The notes under the pieces are model-generated. The model searched no databases. It saw only the letters and a list, made by a program, of their open reading frames with translations, and had not been told where the DNA came from. A DNA stretch of 64,000 nucleotides from Orychophragmus violaceus (taxonomy: Eukaryota; Streptophyta; Magnoliopsida; Brassicales; Brassicaceae). This document shows, piece after piece, positions 54,696-64,000 of this stretch; within the stretch, counting starts at the first letter, position 1; each line of letters starts with the position of its first letter. Made by a program: the position numbers and the translations under genes. The stretch is from contig CM058233.1 of assembly GCA_030180135.1 (NCBI GenBank), forward strand, positions 27,437,615 to 27,501,614, in the 5' to 3' direction.

Positions 54696-55320
54696 GCCGA
54701 GCATCTCACGTTCACGTAAAAGCCGAGCATCGCGCTCAAAAAAAAAAAAAAAAAAAAACGAGCATCTCTCGCTCCAAAACCGAGCTCGCTATACACGAGT
54801 TCGAGTAATATGTAAAGTGAACTACGATCGGCTTGATCCCCTTTCGGGGTACGTAGGCAACCTCTCACGAGGCTCAGCTATATCAATAATAAAATTTTAT
54901 TAAGTTAAAATTCCTGTTTCAATCACACCGAACAGATCGACATCCTGGCCAGATGCTCGATACATTGTAAGCCGGGCCAGGTTCCCGCACAAGGCTGATC
55001 GACAGTAAATAAGCCGAGCACAGCTCTCGCATAACGTCCCAGTCAGACCTTAGGGGTAAGCCGAGCACTTACTCGCACCCGACCTGTGGTACAACGAATC
55101 ATAGTCTCGAACCCCACAACTAAGTAAGCCGGGCCCAATTCCCGCACAAGGACGACTGACAGAAAAATAAGCCGAACACAGTTCGCATAACTGTCCCGGT
55201 CGATCCTACGGGATAAGCCGAGCATCTTTGCTCGCTCCTTGCTAAACTCGCATATCTAACCCAAACCGAACACCTTCTTTCGATGTTTATTCCGACTCGG
55301 ACATATATATATATATAAAA
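54696..55320 (+). repeat. GCCGAGCA-rich tandem region after gypsy pol
   Basis: GCCGAGCAT/C occurs about ten times, and a unit of about 158 bp is tandemly repeated (AAGCCGGGCC(AGG/CAA)TTCCCGC at 54972 and 55128). There is an A-run of about 21 at 54738-54758 and a TA run near 55302. Non-coding. Confidence 0.75.
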
Positions 55321-55439
55321 AAAAAAAGAGCGAGGAAAAACAAAATTCATTAAAAGTGCTCAAAGGCACGAATCCGTTTACAACAGGCATCACAAAAAAG
55401 GGGGAGAGAGAAGACAACAAAAATTCATAAGGAGAAAAT

Positions 55440-58374
55440 CTAGGAAGCCTCGGGAGCTCGATCTTCAGCTGTATCCTCGTCTTCGCTCCCGATCAGCCCA
55501 GCCGCCCGGAGATTGTCCACCACCGAGGATGTCACGAGCGCACGATTCGAGACAGGCTGATCCAAAACAGGCATTGAAGAAGCCCCATCGGCCCGACCTG
55601 GACTACCTGGCGGAGTCATAACAAAATCCCCTTCAACCAGGTCGGTGAACTGAATCGAGATGAGCTCCTGCTTGAAACGAGCAACATCCGAATGCGCCTT
55701 GATTATCCTGTCGGGAGGAATAGCAAACCCTTCCTTGACGAGCGCCTCCAGCATCGACGCAACAGCAGCAGCTTGGTTCATCAGTGTATGGGTCCTCCTC
55801 CCAAGCTCTTTCTCTTCATTGGCTTTCTTGATCTTGGAAAGCCGAGCCTGCGCCTTGCTCGATATACGCTCCTTCTCAAGTAAAGAAGTCTTGAGCCGAG
55901 CACATTCCGACTCCAATCTACTCTCATGGTCTGCAACCCGAACCGTCAGCTCATCGGCCTCGGCCCGAGCATTCGAACAATCAGCCAGACATTGTCTGTT
56001 CTCGACATCCAACCGAGCATTCTCGGTGGAAAGCTCAGCAACCCTTTTCTCCAAAGCCGACACCTTCTCCTCCTCGACCTTGAGAGACGAACGAAGCGCC
56101 TCTGCAGCAGCCGCTGCCTCGCGATACCCTTCTAGCTCGGAAATAGACCTTTCGGCTTTACCGAGCTCCCTCTTCAGACTACAGATCGCCCTCTCAAGGT
56201 CAACCCGATCACTCTCATACTCATCGAACAGCAGGTTATAATGAGCAAGCCCCTGAAGAAAACAAGGACCACCGGATCAGAGCCAAGTAATTATGAAGGA
56301 AAGATAAGAAAAAGCTTACCCGAGCAAAACTTTTTGCCGCCGCCTTTTGTTCTCCGCGAAAGGCGTACGGTCAACCGGAAGAAGCTCCCTTGGAGGACTA
56401 TCCCTCAGCATGCGGAACAAATCTGCACAAGCTTCTCCATCATGGATAATCGTTTTGGAGCCTTCGTAGCTGAAACCAAAGCCGAAGTCGGTGACCGCAC
56501 CCTCACTCTGATCTACAGGAAAGCGGTTTCCATCCTCCTCGCCTTCCCGACCGGCCTCAGCACCATCGTCCTCCAAAGGATCAAGCTGAGGATCCACATT
56601 CTCGGGACGAATCACCAGTTCACCCCCTCCTATAATAGGATGCTCGGGCGCTTCAACCAGGAGCTCGTTCGCTTGACCCCCAGCCAACGTCGCCGCATCG
56701 ACAGTTCTCTTTTTTTCTCTTCCTCTCCAAAGGAGGTACTCCGGAAGGCTCCTCCGTTTCACCCGGTTCGGCATCAGCCACGCCGTCAACACGAGTCCTT
56801 TTCTTATTCTTTTTCTTCCTCCGACGCTTCTCGGCTTGCTCAGCTTCAATCGCATCCACCGTCGCGCTCACCTGACGAAATAAGTCTCGATGATACTCAT
56901 TCACAAAAATCATTCCCGAAGGTACTGGCCCGACCGACGGGGAAAAAGGACGATTGGGATCCAGGTCAACAGATATTACCTCCTCGTTCGGAGGGATGGT
57001 CGGGGGCTGCGGATTGATAAGATTCTCCCCGACATAATCAAAAACTTCGACGTCCATCTGACCCATCTCTATCGCTTGTTTGCCTCCCTTAGTGTAGAGA
57101 TAATAAGGCTGATGGTTTAGCTCGATCAAAGATTCAATCGAGCGGAGAAGACAATCTGCCAAAATCCTCAAATCAGAAAAGGACAACCGAGAAGATGATC
57201 AGAAGTAAAAAAAAGAAGGGAGTAAATCTCACTCTGGTCAAGACTCTCGAAAGCTCGCCTCACCCGATCAACTTTGACTTCTGGCCACTTCTTAATCCCA
57301 CGAGCAACAAGTTTTCTCAAGTCATCCCGAAAGTTATCCGGAGGAGAAAGCGTAGTAGGATGACGATCTACCAACAAGAAAAAACGAGCATGAGTTAGTT
57401 AATTCAAGGGAACAGCAAAGCAAAAAAGGATTACCATGAAAACGATTCCATTTCGTCCTATACGGTCTGTTCGGGTCAGGAACCGAAGCCTCGTTCACCC
57501 GAGCGTAAAAATACCGATCCTGCCAATTATCGACCTTCGACGGCTTCGTGATAGAAACCTTGAGATCGAAGCGAGCCCTCATACTCACATAGCGAGTCCC
57601 AAGAGTCGTCCCGTTCGCAGAAATAGACGAGATCTCCTTGAAAAATCGAAGGCTCATATCCACGCCACACTCGGCAGCTAAAATGGTACAGCCGACTATA
57701 TTCTGAACGGCCGAAGGACTCAGCTGGGATAACACGATCCTCCTCTCCTCGCAATAGGCGACGAGCAACTTTGGGAGAGGGAACCGTAGATGGATTTGCC
57801 TGAACCAAAAGTCGTACAGACATACCCATCCCTTCGGACAATCCCAAGGCCTCTGGTGCGGCTCGGGTCTACGCAGCTCAAGCTGACCGGCTCCACCACT
57901 GACACAATTCTCAACCAACCACTTCAAGTCGTCGTCGGTACACTTAGTGGGAAGAACAGGACGAGGAGGACGAGTTTTCTTCGTCTCCTCGGAATCTCCC
58001 GAGGCCTGCTGATTCATCCTTTTCTTTGACCTGCTCGGAACCGGGGAAAGAGTTCCAAGAAGCGCCTGATCAACCTGCCAAACGTCCTCTTCTTTCAACG
58101 GAAAAATCACCGATGGACGCCAAGGTCTCGATACGTCGTCGTCCGAATCTATCAAGTGAGGAACCTGAATATTCGGAGCACCGAGCAAACCAGAAACAGA
58201 ACCAACCGGACCTTCTCAGAGGGATGATCCGACAATCTCTGTCCGCCCCGAATTAGCCGAAGAATCTGACTGCACAGCGGATGAACTAGATCGAGCAGAA
58301 TTGCCCGGAGACGGTCTTACCGAGTATAAATCCTCACGATCGGACGACGACTGAGAATGAGATTCAATCCTCAT
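55440..58374 (-). pseudogene. Antisense gene of the Tat gypsy (multi-exon, coiled coil)
   Basis: Minus strand, ATG 58374 (MRIESHSQSSSDREDLYSV) to TAG at 55440-55442. Exon 1 runs to about 57435 and includes a stop after VGSSL (about 58218). It holds a conserved-looking block (CPKGWVCLYDFWFRQIHLRF, PKLLVAYCEERRIVLSQLSP). Exon 57369-57232 (PPDNFRDDLRKLVARGIKKW), exons at 57170-56330 (acidic and basic linkers), then 56240-55440, a long coiled coil (SALEKRVAELSTENARLDVE). Antisense ORFs between pol and the 3' LTR are known in Tat-lineage elements; their role is unproven. Several frame breaks here. Confidence 0.7.
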
Positions 58375-58735
58375 GTTTACAAACTATACAACAAACAACA
58401 ATCTAGAGAGAGAATTCTAGAGAGAAGGGGGAGCGAATTACCTGCGGAAGGAGAGAAATGAAAACGGGAAGGAACAGCGCGATATATTTATAAGCAAAGT
58501 GGGAAGATCTCGAGACAAGAGCAATGATGGCCCCTACGCACCTCTTCGTCTTCCGGCGGTTGTAGGTATCATCATTACTCCAACACGACTCTTCAGTGTC
58601 CAGCTTTTCCCAAGAAACCTTTTGAGCTTCCCAAGAAGAAACGGTAGAACCGACCATACCCATTCCGAATAAATACCGGCCCAACTAACACATCATCAAA
58701 TACGTCGACTCCAAGTGCATGAAGATCGACGAACT

Positions 58736-58751
58736 GGGGGGGGGGGCTTAC
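58736..58751 (+). promoter_or_regulatory. Polypurine tract, Tat gypsy
   Basis: Eleven consecutive G (58736-58746) then CTTAC, directly before the 3' LTR: the plus-strand primer site for reverse transcription. Confidence 0.8.
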
Positions 58752-59322
58752 TGTTATAGGTGGGCTTAGCACCCCACCCACTTAGAAGGCCCAGGATTTA
58801 TTCTCCATACAAAGGCCGGCCCAACAGAAACAAAACGGCCCAACAACAACAGGAGCCCAAATATGTACGCTCGAGTGCAGCCTGTCACCCTCGGCTCGGC
58901 TCGGCTAAGCCGAACAAAAGCAAGTCGGCTCAGCTACGCTAGCATCCAAACGAACGTACGGCTCAGCCCATCTCGTCACCAAGTATGGCCCAATCCGCAC
59001 GAGCTCGACAAGCGGTCAACGGCTTGTAAAAAGTACGACCGTATTTTACTATAAATAGGAGTCGTCACTGTACAATGAATGTAACTTTTTGGGATTTGTG
59101 CACTTCTTACTACCTTCTCTCTCTAGAGTCAATTTCCCGAATTGTAAACCGAGCACGTCTTTCGGCCTGCTCGGGAATCTGAATACCAACTACGCTCGTT
59201 GCCGAGCATATCTCTGAATCTAGTCGGTTCTCTCTCAAGAACAACTTAGCTCCTTCGGACCAAGCACGTCAACTCTCTAGCAAGACGCGCATCCCGACCT
59301 CGTGACCATTTCGGTTATCACA
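58752..59322 (+). repeat. Tat gypsy 3' LTR (571 bp)
   Basis: Matches the 5' LTR at nearly every base but has single instead of double GCACGAGCTCGACAAGCGG and a deletion joining GCCGAGCATATC to TCTGAATCTAG. Preceded by the polypurine tract at 58736-58746. Confidence 0.95.
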
Positions 59323-59814
59323 TCTCCCTCCGCCGCCCAGTCTTCCGTTTTCGTTTCCTCCAGAATGCGTCTTGGACAGTGGCTACTCCGCCGCATTGTA
59401 TCCTCTCTCTCAAGGTGAAATCAACACTGGCTAATGGTACCAGCCGTGTGGAGAAAGACGAAGAGGAAATCCATCATGGATTGGCCGAAGTGTGGATTCA
59501 CCGTTTAAGCTATTAGCTCTTGGATCTAGGGTTTTGAAAAGGGTTAAAGAGGAATATGGATTTAAAGACTTCCTAGGGTTTGTTTGTTTGGGTCGATTTG
59601 AGAATGTGAGGAATGTGTATGAGTGGAGAAGGGTGAATCTTGAGGTTGATAAGACTAAGTATGCTTTTGGGAATTGCTATTAGATTGAATGCGAGACAGA
59701 GGAACCAGAACGTGTCAAGACAATGATCAAGGAGTTTCTTACGGTGAACAGAATTGAGTTTAAGATTCGGAGATGACAAAGTTAGCTGTTTTCCGATCAG
59801 GAAAGCTTCCTTGA
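59323..59814 (+). pseudogene. TTM3: TTM3, 3' half (decayed)
   Basis: After the duplicated target TCTCC the gene resumes with CTCCGCCG.. coding LSLRR-like sequence. Further on it reads [19 protein letters not shown] and [18 protein letters not shown], parts of the CYTH tunnel. A TAG at 59681-59683 follows GNCY where the family has Glu (GAG to TAG), and frameshifts affect 59350-59500 and 59740-59770. The C-terminus [13 protein letters not shown] plus TGA (59773-59814) is still readable. No intron is seen. With the gypsy in the middle and several breaks this copy cannot make TTM3. Confidence 0.85.
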
Positions 59815-60420
59815 CAGATGGTTAGTCTCCCTTAATTTCAGCTTTTTGTTCGTTATTAAATTCTCCCGTATAAACGTACTAAGTCATTAATCTTCTCATG
59901 TCTGTCTGTTTTTTAAGAAATGATTTCTAGTATTAAATTATAGTTTAGAAAACATTAGTCTTTTGCGTTTTTTGGACATGACAAAGTTTGCTGTTTTCTG
60001 ACTACGAAAGCTTCCTTGACAGTGTCAGTCTCCCTTAATCTCAGCTTGTTTGTTCATTGTTTTGATTGAATTGACCAGTAAACGTATAGAGTTGCCTTTT
60101 GAAGTCGAGCTAGGATTGGAATCTTCATATGGATGCTTTAAAAAGCTTCCTGCGGTTTTTTTTTATGTTGTTTGGTTCCGTAGATCTAACTTGCTATGAT
60201 GTGCATTGGATAGGTGGAATATCTGAGATTGAACAAACGGTGCTCTTATTTGAAGATTGGTTTATCGGTTTTGGTCTCAAGCATGATCAAGTTGTATTGA
60301 TTACAATAAAGTTTATTATTGAATTGGATGATCTCAGTTTACAGTTTTTTCTAAAGGGCATTTGAATGTTCTCCTCAGAGTTCTGTAATGGTTTCCTCAC
60401 TTTTTTACATTGCATCCCGT
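59815..60420 (+). other. TTM3 downstream region with a duplicated terminal exon
   Basis: 59975-60060 repeats the TTM3 terminal exon and 3' flank (GACAAAGTTTGCTGTTTTC.., GAAAGCTTCCTTGACAG, AGTCTCCCTTAATCTCAG) about 205 bp after the first copy, diverged by roughly 15-20%. The rest is T-rich 3'-UTR-like or intergenic DNA; the open frame at 60129-60365 is not recognised. Confidence 0.6.
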
Positions 60421-60565
60421 CTTGGTACTTCATAAATCGGCGAAAATCCCACTATGGAACTACAGTAATACAAACAAAGGGTTACAAAAGTAATTTTAGA
60501 CAAGGCATTGTTCGATTGTTCACCTGACATTTCTATTCGGAAGATTCATCCAAATGATTCATTTG

Positions 60566-60583
60566 AATGTTCATATGAACATT
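60566..60583. repeat. 18-bp perfect palindrome
   Basis: AATGTTCATATGAACATT, inside a stretch of ATTCATTTGAAT/CATTTG inverted repeats (60546-60590). It may be a terminal part of a hAT-type MITE; no partner was found. Confidence 0.6.
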
Positions 60584-60790
60584 TGTTTGTATTATTAGAT
60601 TTTATAGATCTTGATTTCCATTTGTGAATTTAAAAAAATAAAAAATAACTAAAGTATCATCTAACCATATTTTTTATTATAATTTTAACCATGGAAATTT
60701 TAATTATTATTCTAAAATAGATTGTCAACAATATAATTTTCAAAATCATATATTTTGTTATTTTATGGGTTTGAAGAGAAACTACGGTTT

Positions 60791-61930
60791 TTACGGTTTT
60801 AACAAGAAAATGCGATTTTTACAGAAAATGTGATTTTGCAATTTTGATAAATAAAAAAATATATGTAATTTTGCGATTTTTGTGTGAGTTATGGTCATCC
60901 TCAACACCTTCACCATGGGGCTAAATACTTTTAAAACCAGCATCATAGTATTCCAGAATGAGATACTCATAATTGTGTCACTTGTTATCTTGCCTTTCAT
61001 ACACTTAAAGTGTTTGCAGTCATTCCATTCATTGCTATTAAACATGTTCTTCAGTTGAGTCTTCTTCTCATAGAGACTATTAAGAATTAAGAAACATGTC
61101 GCAAATCGTGTTGCTCCTGGCCTAAAAATATCACGCTTCTTTGTATCTGATCTCATCAGGGACATTCTTATGATGAACATAAGTAAAGATTGCGACAACT
61201 TTTTCTTGATCAATGATTTTAGAAAAACCATGTAGCTTAGATATCCCCCAAGCATTAGATCCACAGTGTGTGCAGCACATCCGGTCCAAAATATTCTTGG
61301 TCTCTTCTCCTTTAACAGCCTTGAAGCTGATACATTATTGGTTGCGTTATTTGTCACCACTTGCATTATCTTCTCAGCCCCTATTTCTTCAATACAAGCG
61401 TCTATGTAGTTGAAGATGTACTCACATGTGTGATAATTTTTAGAGGTATCCTTAAAAGATAAGAAGCATGTACCTCCTCTTGAATTCACACACAAATTCA
61501 TTATGCTTCGTCTCTTTATATCAGTCCATGCATCTGTCATCACATAACATCTTTGTCTTTCCCATTTCTCTTCTAGAGTCTTTAACTTCTCTTGTGATCT
61601 CTGTTTTTCTTCATCTAGAAATGGTTCTCTCAGCTAATATTGAGTAAAGGGAATACAACCTAGTCCAAACTGCCCTAATGCTTCACATAATAGTTTAAAG
61701 GACTCATTGTCAATAGTACTGAATGGTATGTTTGATTGATAAACACACCGAGCACAATACTTGTGAACAACATGAGCTTTCTCCTTAGAAATTGCATCAT
61801 ATATACTCTGTTGTCGTGTTTTTGTAGCTGCAGAAACTTCAAGGTTGATTGCGGTTGCAAATTGATCAACGAGGCTTTGGAAGTGAGGATTTTAAGAGTT
61901 CCAAAATCTATTTTCCATTTCATCTATTGC
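60791..61930 (-). pseudogene. hAT transposase (DUF659) pseudogene
   Basis: Minus strand. 61923-61675: FINQTYHSVLLTMSPLNYYV region of the N-terminal half. 61543-60791 (250 codons): MMTDAWTDIKRRSIMNLCVN, VVTNNATNNVSASRLLKEKR (normally VVTDNA: the conserved Asp is Asn), IFWTGCAAHTVDLML and FRPGATRFATCFLILNSLYE, which together are the DUF659/hAT catalytic region. The BED finger and C-terminal dimerisation region are missing, and there are frameshifts around 61550-61670. No TIRs were found around it. Confidence 0.8.
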
Positions 61931-61949
61931 ACTATGCGAACTCGGTAAC

Positions 61950-63093
61950 TTCCACGGGAACACTTAGCTACCCCTTGGTAACTAACACCTCCCCACGACT
62001 GCTAGGCATAAACACAAAGTCATAAGACCTAGGACATTGTTCTCTGTCCATCGATACACCGCGAGTCGGGCTACCCCTAGATAGCTTAAGGTTTCATGCA
62101 GTCCGGTCCTAGGACATTCAAGACCAACAAGGTCAACAGAAATAAACAACACAGTCTCAACACCCAATCTATCCCGCAAGTCCTATCACCAACCACCACA
62201 TCACCCGTCCTTAACCGGTTTTGTACCGGCTAGGTATCTAACAAACTTACCCGGTCCCGTACCGAGGTAAGTAACAAGCAACACGTCTATCCGGCCCAAC
62301 ACCACAATAGACTAAACAACACAATCAACAGACTATCCGGCCCAACACCGGAGTAGTCAAACAACAAGCCTGCACAACAGTCACACAACATCAATCACCA
62401 AAATCACACAATCAATTACTTAAGTTTAACATGCTTTTAATTGCTATCTTATCTTTAATTCAGTCCCGTAGACGGCTCATTACCCAATTAACACCTTTAA
62501 TATCTTTTATACCTAAATATCTTTTAAACACCTCGACCCGTCAGATTGAAATTAGTAACCTTATCTCATGATGTCTCATTATTCTTTAATTACATCCATT
62601 TAACCCGATAACCCGTCTATTATCTATTAACCTCACCCCGTCATAATAATCTAGATGTGTTAGGTGATTTAGTTACGTATTTTAAATCACTCTTAATTCA
62701 TCGTATTTTGGTTCATTAATTACGTTCTTACTATCGTATATATGTATATCGGTCCTAACATGTCGTTCTAAAATGAATGCATCATTCAATAACAATTAAT
62801 GGTATAATGAAGCACTAACCAATATAAACTATCTAAAGAGTGACGGATGATGATGTGATGGAACTCCGAACCCCCGAGACCGGGCTGAACCCTACCCGAA
62901 CTAAATCGGATGAACTCCCAGCAAAACCGACTAAATCGAAGCATTGACTTTGACCAAACTGGCGTTGACCGAGTTGATTAGCGTTTACCGAGTTGGCCGG
63001 CGTTTATCAAAACTAAACCAAGTCAAACTTGCGTTGACCAACCCTAGCTGAAACCGGCGAGAAGAAGGTGCATTGACTGCGGCTGAAGGTGAC
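61950..63093 (-). repeat. Repetitive region with CCGG minisatellite and GTTGACC motifs
   Basis: No gene. 62210-62400 has repeats built on CTATCCGGCCCAACACC (62288, 62334) and ACCCGGTCCCGTACCGAGG; 62840-63060 is rich in GTTGACC/AACTAAACC motifs. On the minus strand this has the same overall plan as the unnamed repeat of 1650-2676 and 19325-27956 (GTCAAC-rich start, AT-rich middle, minisatellite), but the sequence is too different to align by eye. 62420-62800 is AT-rich with nothing recognisable. Confidence 0.4.
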
Positions 63094-63101
63094 TGTTCCT
63101 A

Positions 63102-63655
63102 GAGCTGGGAATTTGAGTCATAACCCGCGGGTCTTGCCCCCCTAGACCGACCGCAGGGCGGTTGCATGTCGAAATATTTAAAAAAAAAAACAATTTGCGG
63201 GGCCGGTGCGGGTTGTATTTTTTAGCGGGGCGGTTGCAAGTCGAAAGATTTTAAAATGCGGGTTCACGTGTACCCGGATTTTTTTTCTTTAAAAAAAATA
63301 TTTTATTAATATTTTTTGAATTTTTGTATTTTAATTTAAAATAAAAATATTAAAATTTATTTTAATTATTTTAATTTAATTATATAAATTATGAATTTAA
63401 TTTTTTAATATTTTATTTTTTATTAATAAATATTATTTTTATTAAGATATATATATATATAAAATTAAATTGTTTAGTTATTATATTAATATTTTGCTGG
63501 TTACCCGCGTATAACCCGCAAATTAAGCCGGGCGGGTGCGGATCCATTAATTTTGCTTTGCAGGTTTGGCGGGTCGGGTTTGAGCGGGTCAAAAAATTGT
63601 TAAAACCGCTGCAGGGCGTGTCGCGGATTGCGGGTAACTCGCAAACCCAACACTA
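63102..63655 (+). mobile_element. Non-autonomous hAT element, 554 bp
   Basis: Ends TAGAGCTGGG and (reverse complement) TAGTGTTGGG, 8 of 10 identical, with a perfect 8-bp target duplication ACTGTTCC at 63094-63101 and 63656-63663. Subterminal regions are rich in GCGGGTT / AACCCGC on both strands (63124-63290, 63498-63650), with an AT-rich core. No coding capacity. All features fit a hAT MITE. Confidence 0.9.
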
Positions 63656-63700
63656 ACTGTTCCGGCGTTCACCGGCGGTAGAGGGGCATTGGCCGACGGC

Positions 63701-64000
63701 TGATATACCATGGATTTTAGGGATTTTAGCCATGGTATTTATCTTATTTACCGAGTCTTATGTTATGTTTTGGAGTCTTTTTATTATGTTTACAGGTCTA
63801 GACATGTTTGGAGCGGAATTGGAGATTATGGAGCTATTTGGAGCATTTTGGAGCATTGACCCGAGAGATGGACTTCATTGTCAAATTCACAGACCTGTGT
63901 CGATCGAAACATCATGTGCAACGATCGACACACGGTCGACGCAGACAAATTCTCGGCGGTTAATGAGAAGAGTTTGGATATTGCAACTTTGCCAAGAAGT
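63701..64000 (+). mobile_element. Possible start of an Athila-like LTR (runs off the window)
   Basis: TGATATACCATGGATTTTAG at 63701 could be an LTR start, followed by GGAG(C/A)-rich runs (TTGGAGCGGAATTGGAG, TTTGGAGCATTTTGGAGC) that resemble LTRs of the Athila gypsy group. A GTGTCGATCGAAAC / CGATCGACAC pair lies at 63898-63932. The second LTR is outside the window, so this remains a guess. Confidence 0.3.

Larger units (their letters stand above)
41290..59322 (+). mobile_element. Tat-lineage Ty3/gypsy element inserted in TTM3, 18.0 kb (11.1 kb without nested copia)
   Basis: LTRs 41290-41962 and 58752-59322 start TGTTATAGG and end TTATCACA; target duplication TCTCC at 41285-41289 and 59323-59327. 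Primer-type site TGGCGCCGTCTGTGG starts two bases after the left LTR; an 11-G polypurine tract precedes the right LTR. Order: gag, protease, RT, RNase H, a second archaeal-type RNase H, integrase, then a long non-coding/antisense gene region before the 3' LTR. This layout defines the Tat group. The RT is split by copia element 2. Gag has stops and the integrase lacks its first catalytic Asp. Confidence 0.95.

Noticed and set aside
55660..56241. 193-codon plus-strand frame in the gypsy 3' region
   Set aside because: It is the reverse frame of the antisense coiled-coil gene; Ser/Ala/Leu content mirrors the opposite strand.
56241..57017. 258-codon plus-strand frame
   Set aside because: Overlaps spliced antisense coding exons and shows no recognisable motif; judged a shadow of the minus strand.

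Overview
This window is plant nuclear DNA, almost certainly from a member of the Brassicaceae, and has the look of pericentromeric heterochromatin. The evidence is the mix of elements (a Kaonashi-type Mutator element carrying a SUMO-protease gene, Tat-lineage Ty3/gypsy, Ty1/copia with a TGGTATCAGAGC primer site, LINEs, ATREP-like Helitrons, PIF/Harbinger, hAT, a CACTA end) plus host gene remnants closest to Arabidopsis genes (CDC26, TTM3, CSLC). Gene names rest on recalled protein families, not on a search. Nearly all long reading frames belong to mobile elements, and most are broken.

Layout. 1-1350: end of a Mutator-like element (MULE). 1650-2676: first copy of an unnamed middle-repetitive sequence with a minisatellite. 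2822-6962: captured gene fragments, a Helitron piece, an LTR-retroelement remnant, a CSLC fragment, a CACTA end and a Helitron end. 7187-18505: one 11.3-kb Kaonashi-like MULE with matching ends and 9-bp target duplications, holding a transposase gene, a GRF-zinc-finger/membrane gene, a plastid DNA fragment and a convergent ULP1-like protease gene with tandemly duplicated exons. 19325-27956: second copy of the unnamed repeat, split by a copia element (19844-26675, TSD CCCAC). 28490-30350: a LINE relic split by a Harbinger relic. 30634-34134: an internally deleted LINE with 11-bp TSDs. 34251-35559: a Tourist MITE and a Helitron.

35560-59814 is one broken host locus. A promoter-like block with TGGGCC and telo-box motifs (35674-35736) is followed by two MULEs in tandem (35749-40896, the second carrying another MULE), then an intact CDC26 reading frame (40958-41146). 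Twelve bases later comes TTM3 (ATG at 41159), the bicistronic arrangement known in Arabidopsis. TTM3 is cut by an 18-kb Tat-type gypsy element (41290-59322, TSD TCTCC), and its 3' half resumes at 59323-59814. The gypsy reverse transcriptase is itself cut by a copia element (45098-52051, TSD CCAGC). The gypsy element also carries an antisense coiled-coil gene between pol and its 3' LTR.

59970-64000: a duplicated TTM3 terminal exon, a hAT transposase pseudogene, a GC-rich minisatellite region, a complete 554-bp non-autonomous hAT element (TSD ACTGTTCC) and what may be the start of an Athila-like LTR. A recurring paired palindrome, GTGTCGATCGACAC, with the two members about 21 bp apart, occurs eight times in the first copia element and once more at the end of the window.
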